This document shows, one piece after another, positions 23,050 through 30,337 of a DNA stretch of 32,262 nt. A model generated the notes under the pieces. That model did not search any database. It saw nothing but the letters and a program-made list of their open reading frames with translations, and had not been told where the DNA came from. A program made the position numbers and the translations under genes. The stretch comes from Streptomyces diastatochromogenes (lineage in GTDB: Bacteria; Actinomycetota; Actinomycetes; Streptomycetales; Streptomycetaceae), in assembly GCA_001550305.1 (NCBI GenBank), contig LRTP01000593.1:1-32262 (forward strand), read 5' to 3'. Position 1 is the stretch's first letter. Each line of letters begins with the position of its first letter.

Positions 23050-24024
23050 TCACACGGTGATGACGACCTTCGAGCGCGCGTGCTCCACTTCGAGGTACCG
23101 AATGGCCTCGGGTACGTCACTCAACGGGTAGGTCCGGTCGATGACTGGGGTGAGTTTCCCGGACTCGGCGAGTTCTCTCAGCGCTGCCAGGTTCTCCTTG
23201 CTCGGCGTCGCCGTGAGGACGAGCAGCCGATGGCGGACAAAGCGTGACATCGCTTGCCCCTTGAGGATGAGACCCATCGGCCCGACAAGGCTCCCGCCTT
23301 CGGATACGCCCCCACCGGAGAGAACGAGCCTCCCCGTGGGTGTCAGCGCGCGTCGGCACTCGGTCAACGTATGGTTCCCCACCAGGTCGAACACTACGTC
23401 GTACTGCCGTCCGTTCCGGGTGAAGTCCTCCCGGGTGTAGTCGACGAGATGATCCGCGCCCATCGACCGGACCAGTTCCATGTTTCTCGTACTGCACACG
23501 CCGGTCACTTCCGCGCCGAACGCCTTGGCGATCTGTACGGCGAAGGTGCCGACACCACCTGACGCACCATTGACCAGGACCTGCTGTCCCGGCTGTACCC
23601 GTCCCAGGTCGCGCAGGCCCATCAGCGCGGTGTTCCCCGCCAGCGGCACCGCGGCCGCCTGCTCGAACGACAGGCCCGCTGGTTTCGGCTCCACCACGTT
23701 GTCCTGGGCACACACGTACTCGGCGAACGCCCCGTCCACTTCGCCGAATACCTCGTCACCGGGACGGAACCGCTTCACGTTCCTGCCCACCGCTTCCACC
23801 CGACCAGCGAAGTCCGTGCCCCGGATCTTCGTCTTCGGGCCGCTCAACCCGAGCACCAGGCGCGCCAGGTACGGGTCGCCCCGCATGAGGTGCCAGTCGC
23901 GGGCGTTGACCGCGGCCGCGTGGACTCGAACCAGTACCTCATGGTCGGCGACGACCGGCTTGTCGACCTCCCTGAGTTCCAAGACGTCAGGCGAGCCGTA
24001 CCGGTCCTGGGCGATCGCCTTCAT
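23050..24024 (-). CDS. MDR-family NAD(P)-dependent quinone oxidoreductase / alcohol dehydrogenase
   Basis: This is a 324-residue medium-chain dehydrogenase/reductase of the zinc-free quinone-oxidoreductase type. The N-terminal GroES-like domain starts MKAIAQDRYGSPDVLELREV. IRGTDFAGRVEAVGRNVKRF is typical, with Asp where zinc enzymes have Cys, so no catalytic zinc is expected. The cofactor motif VNGASGGVGTFAVQIAKAFG is near residues 149-168 and is of NADPH type. The C-terminus YLEVEHARSKVVITV matches the family. ATG at 24024 follows GGAGG. The gene is alone; the gap on its 5' side holds a doubtful small gene. Confidence 0.92.
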   Translation of the reverse strand: MKAIAQDRYGSPDVLELREVDKPVVADHEVLVRVHAAAVNARDWHLMRGDPYLARLVLGLSGPKTKIRGTDFAGRVEAVGRNVKRFRPGDEVFGEVDGAFAEYVCAQDNVVEPKPAGLSFEQAAAVPLAGNTALMGLRDLGRVQPGQQVLVNGASGGVGTFAVQIAKAFGAEVTGVCSTRNMELVRSMGADHLVDYTREDFTRNGRQYDVVFDLVGNHTLTECRRALTPTGRLVLSGGGVSEGGSLVGPMGLILKGQAMSRFVRHRLLVLTATPSKENLAALRELAESGKLTPVIDRTYPLSDVPEAIRYLEVEHARSKVVITV

Positions 24025-24134
24025 CGGGCCTCCGTAGCGCACGAGTTCGATCCAGAATGGATCGGCTGACCGGAAGTTCAGCACTGCTCACGACGGTAGG
24101 CGAGCGACCTCGGTGCGGGCATCGGGGCAAATCC

Positions 24135-24353
24135 CTAGGTGACGCACAGCACCAGACGGCGACGGGGGCTGGTCTGTTGTCTCGCGTCGAACTCGTCGGC
24201 AACCATGACAGCGCACAGGATGTCTGCGGTGCGTCCGGAACGGAAGTACAACGGCGCGGCGAGCTGGGCGCTCCGCGCGATGGGCCGCGGCTGCGGCAGG
24301 TCTTCGCCGAAGCCGATGGTGACGACCTCGACGTCGCTCGCCCAAGGGCTCAT
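24135..24353 (-). CDS. Hypothetical small protein, doubtful
   Basis: This 72-residue frame has a usable ATG with GGAG about 6 bases before it and a protein-like composition (DVEVVTIGFGEDLPQPRPIA and then SAQLAAPLYFRSGRTADILC). I do not recognise the family. It fills part of the 410-bp gap between the MDR dehydrogenase start and the MarR stop, in the same direction as both, and could be a remnant of a longer gene, because open sequence of similar bias continues upstream in other frames. Existence as a real gene is uncertain. Confidence 0.3.
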   Translation of the reverse strand: MSPWASDVEVVTIGFGEDLPQPRPIARSAQLAAPLYFRSGRTADILCAVMVADEFDARQQTSPRRRLVLCVT

Positions 24354-24434
24354 GCCGAGCTCCGGGGCGAGGAGGTGCGTAGCGCGTTCTGCTCGGCCAG
24401 GACGGTGTCGCGACCTGCTCGGCCCGGTGGCTCC

Positions 24435-24887
24435 TCAAGGTGTGTTGTCGACGTCCATGGCAGCCGGGTTCAGTGACGTCAGGAGTTTCAGGAGCAGTGA
24501 GTGGGCCTGTTCCTGCTCCGTCGGTGTGAGTACTTCCAGGGCTTCGGCGTGGGTGGCGTCCACGGCGGCGCCGGCCTCGGCCGCGAGCCGCAGCCCGGCC
24601 TCGGTGGCGTGCAGGCGCTGAGTGCGTCTGTCGCCAGGGGCGGTCCGCCGTTCCAGGAGCCCCCGCTCGACCAGCCCGTTGACGGCGGTTCCCATGGACT
24701 GGGGGGTGATCGCCGCCCTGCGCGCGGCGGTCGCGCTGGAGACGCCCGGGTCGAAGGCGGCCTGGATCAGGGCGCTGTTCTGGGCGAGGGTCAGCTGGAA
24801 GGGGCGCAGGGTGCGCTCGATCCGGGACGCCATGATCTGGCCGATCTGCCAGGCCACATAGCCCGTACGCCGGTCGGGATGTTTCAC
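24435..24887 (-). CDS. MarR-family transcriptional regulator
   Basis: This is a winged helix-turn-helix regulator of 150 residues. The domain pattern is clear: GYVAWQIGQIMASRIERTLR, FQLTLAQNSALIQAAF, RRAAITPQSMGTAVNGLVER, and the wing GLLERRTAPGDRRTQRLHAT. GTG at 24887 is chosen, with AGGGG upstream; a TTG at 24929 would add 14 residues. It is divergent from a membrane protein gene with about 93 bp between them. An AT-rich inverted repeat in that gap (24913-24939) is a likely binding site, so it probably represses its own gene and the membrane protein. The ligand is unknown. Confidence 0.9.
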   Translation of the reverse strand: MKHPDRRTGYVAWQIGQIMASRIERTLRPFQLTLAQNSALIQAAFDPGVSSATAARRAAITPQSMGTAVNGLVERGLLERRTAPGDRRTQRLHATEAGLRLAAEAGAAVDATHAEALEVLTPTEQEQAHSLLLKLLTSLNPAAMDVDNTP

Positions 24888-24912
24888 GTGGCGGACCCCT
24901 TTTGTAAGGCAG

Positions 24913-24939
24913 CTGATTGTGGTGTACAAAGATTATCAG
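24913..24939. promoter_or_regulatory. Probable MarR operator
   Basis: Nested inverted repeats lie in the divergent gap: an outer pair CTGAT (24913-24917) and ATCAG (24935-24939), and an inner TTGT (24917-24920) and ACAA (24926-24929) around GGTGT. The TTGT-N-ACAA shape is common in MarR sites. The stretch is strikingly AT-rich for this genome and probably overlaps both promoters. Binding is inferred. Confidence 0.45.
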
Positions 24940-24980
24940 TTGACTTCTATTCTTCCTATTCTGCGAGGATCCTGCCTCCG

Positions 24981-26042
24981 ATGTCCCAGCACTCCTCCGC
25001 CCGACAGCACCACAAGCACGCCCTGGACGTGGCCCATCCGCCGCCGCGCCCCGGAACCCCGCGCGCCGTCCTGGTGCCCGTGGCGGTCGTCCTGCTGATC
25101 GGCACCGTGTTCGTCAGCGTCTACCTCGCCGCCTTCCACGCACCGCGCCCCCACGAGCTGCGGGTGGGCACCACGGAGATCGGCACCCATCAGGCGAGCC
25201 TGCGCCAGGACCTCGCACGCGTCGTCCCGGACGGCTTCACCCTGGAGACCTACCCCGACGAATCCACCGCCCGGCGCGCCGTCCAGGACCGGTCCGTCTA
25301 CGCGGCCTACCTCGGTAACGGGGATCTGCTCTACGGCAGTGCCAACGGAGCCGCCGTCACCGCCACCGTGACCACCGCGTTCGGCTCCGTGGCCCGCGCG
25401 GAACACCACCGCCTCTCCGTCGAGGACGTCGCCCCGGCGTCGGCGGGGGACACCCGGGGGCTGTCCGTCTTCTACGCGGCCTTCGGCCTGGTACTGGCCG
25501 GATACCTCTTCGGCATGACCACCTACCAGCTCGCCCCCCGCCTCCAGTACCGCTGGCGGATGGCCAGCCTGGCCCTCTTCGGCGTGGCCGGCGGCGGCGT
25601 CCTGGTCGCCGTCATCGGCGGCGGCACGGGCTTCGGCGCCCTGCCCGGCCCCTTCCTGCCCCTCGCCCTCGTCGTCGCGCTCATGGGCGCCGCGGTCGGC
25701 GCCACGACCATGGTGCTGCTGCGCCTGTTCGGCTCCGCCGGCGTCAGTCTCGCCTCGATCCTGCTGCTGATCCTCGGCAACAGCAGCAGCGGCGGCATCA
25801 TGCCCGCCGCCTACCTCCCCGCCTGGCTGCGCCCGCTGTCCGAGATCCTGCCCGTCGGGGTCGGCGTCCGCGCCATGCAGGGCCTCTCCCGATTCCAGGA
25901 CGACGGCCTGACCCGCGCCCTGGTGATCCTCCCGCTGTGGGTGCTGGGCGCTGCCGCCGTGCTCTACCTCAAGGACGTCTTCCGACGCGAGACCCCGAGC
26001 CGCGTGCCGGACACGGCCGAGCCCCAGCCCGCGGCGGCCTGA
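24981..26042 (+). CDS. Multi-spanning membrane protein (YhgE/ABC-2-permease-like)
   Basis: This is a membrane protein of 353 residues. One membrane segment near residues 29-50 (AVLVPVAVVLLIGTVFVSVY) is followed by an extracytoplasmic domain of about 100 residues. Then come five or so membrane segments near 157-180, 195-217, 222-247, 250-275 and 310-330. This arrangement (one helix, a large loop, a block of helices) is typical of the YhgE/Pip and DUF3533-type relatives of ABC-2 permeases; no ATPase is next to it. The reading frame is open far upstream, but ATG at 24981 is the first sensible start in the promoter gap. It is divergent from a MarR regulator, which suggests induction by a toxic or lipophilic compound. 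Confidence 0.8.
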   Translation: MSQHSSARQHHKHALDVAHPPPRPGTPRAVLVPVAVVLLIGTVFVSVYLAAFHAPRPHELRVGTTEIGTHQASLRQDLARVVPDGFTLETYPDESTARRAVQDRSVYAAYLGNGDLLYGSANGAAVTATVTTAFGSVARAEHHRLSVEDVAPASAGDTRGLSVFYAAFGLVLAGYLFGMTTYQLAPRLQYRWRMASLALFGVAGGGVLVAVIGGGTGFGALPGPFLPLALVVALMGAAVGATTMVLLRLFGSAGVSLASILLLILGNSSSGGIMPAAYLPAWLRPLSEILPVGVGVRAMQGLSRFQDDGLTRALVILPLWVLGAAAVLYLKDVFRRETPSRVPDTAEPQPAAA

Positions 26043-26116
26043 CAGCGGACGCTTCCGCCCCCGCCCCTGTCCCCGGCCAAGGGTTCATGGACAACCCGGG
26101 ACGGCCGTGCCGCCCT

Positions 26117-26542
26117 TCAGTCGGCCCGGATGAAGCGGGCCATCCCGATGGACTTGGGCGCCCTGTCGGTGAACCCGAACTTCCGGTAGAGATGGTGCGC
26201 GTCGCCGTCGGCCATGAGGGAGACGTACGAGAGTGCCGGCGCGCGGCGTTCCAACTCGTCGTTCAGGGCCTGCATGATGCGGCGGCCGAGTCCATGTCCC
26301 TGGTGCTCGGGCAGCACGCAGATGTCGACGATCTGGAAGAAGCATCCACCGTCGCCGATGATCCGGCCCATGCCGATCGGATCGCCACCGTGGACGACCA
26401 CCACCCCGTACCAGGTGTGGGCCAGCCCCACCGCCGCGCCCTCGGCCGACTTGTCGCTGAGACCGGCGCGTGTGCGGAGCCGGCGGTAGTCCTCCACCGA
26501 CGGGACGCCGGGGCGGACCTCGTATGCGCTGGGATCGGGCAA
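26117..26542 (-). CDS. GNAT-family N-acetyltransferase
   Basis: This is a predicted acyl-CoA-dependent N-acetyltransferase of about 141 residues. The acetyl-CoA pyrophosphate loop is VLPEHQGHGLGRRIMQALND (the Q-x-x-G-x-G/A type), preceded by FFQIVDICV, and the end carries LYRKFGFTDRAP. TTG at 26542 is chosen because AGGGGA lies 6-7 bases upstream and the protein then starts at the family's normal point; an upstream start at 26617 would overlap the TetR gene. It lies 22 bp after that TetR gene in the same direction, so the two may be cotranscribed. Its substrate is unknown. Confidence 0.85.
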   Translation of the reverse strand: MPDPSAYEVRPGVPSVEDYRRLRTRAGLSDKSAEGAAVGLAHTWYGVVVVHGGDPIGMGRIIGDGGCFFQIVDICVLPEHQGHGLGRRIMQALNDELERRAPALSYVSLMADGDAHHLYRKFGFTDRAPKSIGMARFIRAD

Positions 26543-26564
26543 GGCGATTCCCCTTACGGCTCGG

Positions 26565-27230
26565 TTACGGCTCGGTGTGACGCGGGGCGTAGTGGCCCAG
26601 GAACATGTCGACCCCACCCGTGATCAGACGGTCGGTGAGACCGTCGTCCACGTCGGTGCCGTAGGCACTGAAGACCAGGTACGGGAAGACCAGCAGGGAG
26701 TAGAGCTGGAGCACGGCCACCTCGATGTCGGGGACGTCGAGCCGGCCCTGTGCGACCAGTTGCCGGAGTGCTCCCGCGACGGCGGGGTGATGGCGCTCGG
26801 GACCGGCGTCGTGCCAGCCCTCGCCGAGTTCGGGGAAGCGGTGCAGTTCGCGGGCGACGACGTTCCGCAACGCGAGAATCTCCGGGTTGGTGCGGATTCC
26901 GGCCACCCAGGCGCGGGCGGCGGTGATGAGCGACTCACGCAGGTCGTCCGAGTCGGCGAGGCGGGCGACGGCATCGGCGAGGGTGCCGCCGAGCGGGGCG
27001 TCGAGCGAGTCCTTGACGACTCCGATGAACAGGGCTTCCTTGCTGCCGAAGTGGTTGTAGACCGTCACCTTGGACACGCCCGCCTCGGCGGCGATGAGAT
27101 CGACGCTCACGTCGAAACCCTCACGCAGAAACAGCTCGCGGGCCGCTTTGAGGATGGCCAGTCGCTTCGCCTCGGCGCGCGGTCCGGCGGGGGGCCGCTT
27201 GACGTCCTTCGTGTCGTCCTTCGTGCTCAT
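26565..27230 (-). CDS. TetR-family repressor divergent from an MFS exporter
   Basis: This is a 221-residue TetR regulator. The helix-turn-helix region covers about residues 22-70: RLAILKAARELFLREGFDVS, VDLIAAEAGVSKVTVYNHFG and SKEALF. The C-terminal domain resembles the AcrR/TetR_C_7-like ligand domain (EILALRNVVARELHRFPELG). It is divergent from a DHA2-type MFS transporter. A perfect 11-bp inverted repeat (27246-27276) lies 16-46 bp from its start codon, so it should repress both genes until a ligand, perhaps an exported drug, releases it. The ATG lacks a strong Shine-Dalgarno, which may mean low expression. Confidence 0.93.
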   Translation of the reverse strand: MSTKDDTKDVKRPPAGPRAEAKRLAILKAARELFLREGFDVSVDLIAAEAGVSKVTVYNHFGSKEALFIGVVKDSLDAPLGGTLADAVARLADSDDLRESLITAARAWVAGIRTNPEILALRNVVARELHRFPELGEGWHDAGPERHHPAVAGALRQLVAQGRLDVPDIEVAVLQLYSLLVFPYLVFSAYGTDVDDGLTDRLITGGVDMFLGHYAPRHTEP

Positions 27231-27245
27231 GCGACGAGTCTACCG

Positions 27246-27296
27246 ACATGTGAACTGAACGGTTGAGTTCACATGTACTGGGCCGTACAGTTCACT
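27246..27296. promoter_or_regulatory. TetR operator with an extra half-site
   Basis: ACATGTGAACT (27246-27256) and AGTTCACATGT (27266-27276) form a perfect inverted repeat with a 9-bp spacer. A third half-site, GTACAGTTCAC (27286-27296), follows in the same orientation as the right arm. The array occupies the centre of the 142-bp divergent gap, where both promoters must lie. Binding by the adjacent TetR is inferred. Confidence 0.75.
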
Positions 27297-27372
27297 TGAC
27301 GGGGCTCGTACCGAGTTCGTCGTGGCCCGGCCGCACTTCCCCCTTCCGTTTCGCACGCTCGGAGGAGCCGTC

Positions 27373-28803
27373 GTGACGCACAGCACCGCTGACGCGCACC
27401 ACGCGTCCGCTTCGCAACCCCCGGCCGACCCGCGCCGCTGGCTGATGCTCGTCCTGCTCTGCCTGGCCCAGTTCATGCTCATCCTGGACGTCACGGTCGT
27501 GAACGTCGCCCTGCCCGACATGGCGACCGACCTCGACCTCGGCAGGCAGGCGCTGACCTGGGTGGTGACCTCGTACACCCTGTGCTTCGGCGGGCTGATG
27601 CTGCTCGGCGGGCGCCTCGCCGACGTGTTCGGCGCCCACCGCACCGTCCTCGCCGGGATCGCGGTGTTCACCGCCGCGTCCCTGGTCACCGGGCTTGCCA
27701 CGGGCGCGCCCATGCTGCTGGGCGGCCGGATGTCCCAGGGCGTCGGAGCCGCTCTGCTCTCCCCGGCCGCGCTCTCGATCGTCACCACCGGCTTCCACGG
27801 CGCGGAACGCAACAAGGCGCTCGGCGTCTGGGCCGCCGTCGGCGGCGCCGGATCGGCCATCGGTGTGCTCCTGGGCGGGGCGCTGACCGACGGGCCCGGC
27901 TGGCAGTGGGTCTTCTACATCAACGTGCCCGTCGGCGTCCTTGCCCTCGCCGCGCTGCCGGGCCTGCTCCCGGCCCGTCCGCCGCGGCCGGCCCGGCTCG
28001 ATCTGACCGGCGCGCTGCTGGTCACCGCGGGCACCGGGGCGCTCATCTACGGCCTGGTCAAGGCGGGCGACACGGGCTGGAGCGGAGCCGCCACACTGCT
28101 GTCGCTGCTCGCGGCGGTCGTGCTGTACGGGGCGTTCGCCGCCGCCGAACGGGTCGGCGGCGCCCCGCTGATGGACCTCCGCATGCTCACCCGCCGTCCC
28201 GTGGTCGCGGGCGCGTTCCTGTTGCTCATCGCCACCGCGCTGCTGATCGCGTTCTTCTTCCTGGGCTCGGTCTACCTGCAACACGTACGCGGCTTCAGCC
28301 CGCTCGGGACCGGCCTCGTGTTCCTGCCCGTGGCCGTCGCCACCGCCGTCGGCGCCCACCTCGGGTCCCGGCTCGTCGGCAGGATCGGCAGCAGGACGAC
28401 CGCCGTGGCAGGCATGCTGATCGCGGCGGCGGGCACCGCGCCACTGACCCGGCTGTCGCACGACGGCAGCGTGTACGCCGGCCTGCTGCCGGGCCTCGCC
28501 ATCGCCTCACTCGGCCTCGGGGCGGTCTTCGTCACCGCCACCACCACGGCGCTCGCCATGGTCGCTCGCGAAGAGGCCGGGCTCGCCTCGGGCGTCGTCA
28601 ACACCTTCCACGAGGTGGGGGGTTCGATCGGCGTGGCCGTCCTGTCCACCGTCGCCGCCGCGGGCGTCGAGCACGGCGCGATCGACGGTTTCACGGACGC
28701 GTTCAGGCTCAGCGCGGTGGTGGCCGCCGTGAGCGCGGGCGTCGCCCTGTTCCTCGTACCGCGAGGCAGGCCACAGACGACCGGCGGTCCGCATGTCCAC
28801 TGA
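27373..28803 (+). CDS. MFS drug exporter, DHA2 (14-helix) family
   Basis: This is a proton-driven efflux protein of 476 residues with about 14 membrane segments. Family motifs are LILDVTVVNVALP in helix 1 (motif D1), GGRLADVFGAHRT after helix 2 (motif A), GRMSQGVGAALLSPAAL and the helix-5 motif C region GSAIGVLLGGALTDGPGWQW followed by VFYINVP. GTG at 27373 follows GGAGGAG at ideal spacing; an upstream GTG at 27322 lies within the promoter region. The divergent TetR and its palindrome indicate substrate-induced expression. The exported compound cannot be named from sequence. A strong hairpin follows the stop. Confidence 0.93.
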   Translation: MTHSTADAHHASASQPPADPRRWLMLVLLCLAQFMLILDVTVVNVALPDMATDLDLGRQALTWVVTSYTLCFGGLMLLGGRLADVFGAHRTVLAGIAVFTAASLVTGLATGAPMLLGGRMSQGVGAALLSPAALSIVTTGFHGAERNKALGVWAAVGGAGSAIGVLLGGALTDGPGWQWVFYINVPVGVLALAALPGLLPARPPRPARLDLTGALLVTAGTGALIYGLVKAGDTGWSGAATLLSLLAAVVLYGAFAAAERVGGAPLMDLRMLTRRPVVAGAFLLLIATALLIAFFFLGSVYLQHVRGFSPLGTGLVFLPVAVATAVGAHLGSRLVGRIGSRTTAVAGMLIAAAGTAPLTRLSHDGSVYAGLLPGLAIASLGLGAVFVTATTTALAMVAREEAGLASGVVNTFHEVGGSIGVAVLSTVAAAGVEHGAIDGFTDAFRLSAVVAAVSAGVALFLVPRGRPQTTGGPHVH

Positions 28804-28820
28804 AGTGCCCGAGTGACCGC

Positions 28821-28852
28821 CCGGGCTCCCCACGGAGGCCGAGGGAGCCCGG
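28821..28852. terminator. Bidirectional terminator hairpin
   Basis: CCGGGCTCCC (28821-28830) and GGGAGCCCGG (28843-28852) form a perfect 10-bp stem with a 12-base loop, in the 71-bp convergent gap between the MFS stop and the DUF305 stop. No U-run follows, which is normal for Streptomyces terminators. Confidence 0.8.
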
Positions 28853-28874
28853 AACGGTCAACGGGTACCGCGGA

Positions 28875-29537
28875 TCAGAGCCGGTCGAGGATGCTCTGGA
28901 GTTGCTTGACCTCGGCGGACTGGCCCGTGACGATGGCGTCGGCCATCTTCTTGGCGTCGGCGTTCCGGCCGCTCTTCTGCTCGGTCTTCGCCATGGCGAT
29001 CGCGCCGTTGTGGTGGTCGATCATCATCTGGGCGAACATCTTGTCGAACTCCTTGCCCTGCATGGCCTTGAGTTCCTTCATGTCCTTGTCGGACATCATG
29101 CCGTCGCCGCCCATGCCCATCCCGGGCATGTCCCCCGCCGTGGTGGGCTTGCCCCAGGACTTGAGCCAACCCGTCATGGTCTTGATCTCGGGGTCCTGAG
29201 CCTTCTCGATCTTCGCGGCCAGGTCCTTGATCTCCGCGTCGGAGGCGCGGCCGCCGGCCAGCTCGGCCATCGCCACGGCCTGCTCGTGGTGGGGGATCAT
29301 CATCTGCGTGAACGTGACGTCCGCCTCGTCGACGTCACCGGCCTTGGCGGCAGCCGTCGCGGTCGCTGTGGCCGAGCTCTTGCTCCCGCCGTGGTCCATG
29401 CCGCTCGCACCGTCTCCGCCGCTGCCGCAGGCGGAGAGCATCAGGGCCCCGGCCGCTACGACGCCGACGGCCGCGACACGGCGGACGGGCTTGCGGTGGA
29501 GGTGCTTGCCGTGGAAGGCGCGCGTGAAGGCAGTCAT
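28875..29537 (-). CDS. DUF305 lipoprotein, His/Met-rich
   Basis: This is a lipoprotein of 220 residues. The signal ends in LMLSACGSG, with the lipidated Cys near residue 37. After a Ser/Ala/Thr linker, two DUF305 halves (ferritin-like helical bundle) repeat the pattern FTQMMIPHHEQAVAMAELA (about residues 76-94) and FAQMMIDHHNGAIAMAKTEQ (about 168-187). A Met/Gly-rich stretch (GDMPGMGMGGDGMM) lies between them. The His-His pairs and Met clusters are metal-binding in character, and DUF305 proteins are often linked to copper. ATG at 29537 follows GAGGTGA. It is the second gene after the DUF6153 gene, with a 92-bp gap. Confidence 0.92.
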   Translation of the reverse strand: MTAFTRAFHGKHLHRKPVRRVAAVGVVAAGALMLSACGSGGDGASGMDHGGSKSSATATATAAAKAGDVDEADVTFTQMMIPHHEQAVAMAELAGGRASDAEIKDLAAKIEKAQDPEIKTMTGWLKSWGKPTTAGDMPGMGMGGDGMMSDKDMKELKAMQGKEFDKMFAQMMIDHHNGAIAMAKTEQKSGRNADAKKMADAIVTGQSAEVKQLQSILDRL

Positions 29538-29629
29538 CGTGAACTCACCTCGTGTGTTGGTTCTGGTTGTGTGGGCGTACGCGTCGTCGCGGGAGCGCGC
29601 GTGGTGCGCGTCCGCGAGGGCGGTTCGGC

Positions 29630-30082
29630 CTACAGCCGCAGGACCGACAACTCGGTGAGATCAGGGCCGCGGGGTGGGGGATTGGGCCGCAGCATGACGG
29701 GCGCCTCGGCGAGGAGCTTCGCCAGCCAGTCCGGACGCCGGGCGAGGGCCCTCCTCAGCAGTGCCGTGAGCACCCACGCACCGAACATCACCGCCACGCA
29801 CAGCGAGACCATGTCCATCGCCATGGCCGGACTGTCCTTGGAGGACGTGTGCGTGGAGTGCGCGGCGCTGCCCCGCTCCGGTGATGCCGGAGCCTCCATG
29901 GGGTCGTGGGCGGCCACCACCGTGGGCATCGTCGAGACCTGGGACGCGCGGCTCATGCCGTCGCCGGGCGGCTGGTCGGGGTGTCCCACGGTGTGCATGA
30001 CGAACACGCCCAGCGCGAGAACGACGACGAGCAGCAGGTGCCCGTAGGCCCCTCCCGTTCGTACGTATCGGTTCACGCGCAC
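29630..30082 (-). CDS. DUF6153-family membrane protein
   Basis: This is a small membrane protein of 150 residues. A first hydrophobic segment (GHLLLVVVLALGVFVMHTVG, about 14-33) is followed by a polar, His/Met-containing loop, a second segment (MAMDMVSLCVAVMFGAWVLT, about 88-107) and a basic tail. The pattern matches DUF6153, which is found beside DUF305 genes in Streptomyces. GTG at 30082 follows GGAGA. It is the first gene of the leftward pair. Its function is unknown; a metal-related role is suggested only by the partner and by the His/Met content. Confidence 0.75.
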   Translation of the reverse strand: MRVNRYVRTGGAYGHLLLVVVLALGVFVMHTVGHPDQPPGDGMSRASQVSTMPTVVAAHDPMEAPASPERGSAAHSTHTSSKDSPAMAMDMVSLCVAVMFGAWVLTALLRRALARRPDWLAKLLAEAPVMLRPNPPPRGPDLTELSVLRL

Positions 30083-30337
30083 GTCGGCAGTCTCCGTGTG
30101 TGATCGCTCCGGACCGGCTTCCCGACACTATCGAAGGTGAGGGGAGCGTGCCGTCGTGGGGGCCGGGTTCCGGCCCACTTCCTGAACGGCTCATGGCACG
30201 CACGGTGCGGTACCGGAACCCCGCACAGACATGGCCGACCCGGAACCGCGCCTGCGGCGGTGCGTCCTTCACCCGGTCGGGGCAGCGCACGTCAAGGCGG
30301 TGTCAACGTCCACGTGACCGGCGCCAAGGATGCGTCA

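Noticed and set aside
27582..30047. Very long (821-codon) plus-strand open frame
   Set aside because: It is Arg/Gly-rich shadow coding across the MFS gene and the opposite strand of the DUF305 and DUF6153 genes. Long spurious frames are common at this GC content.
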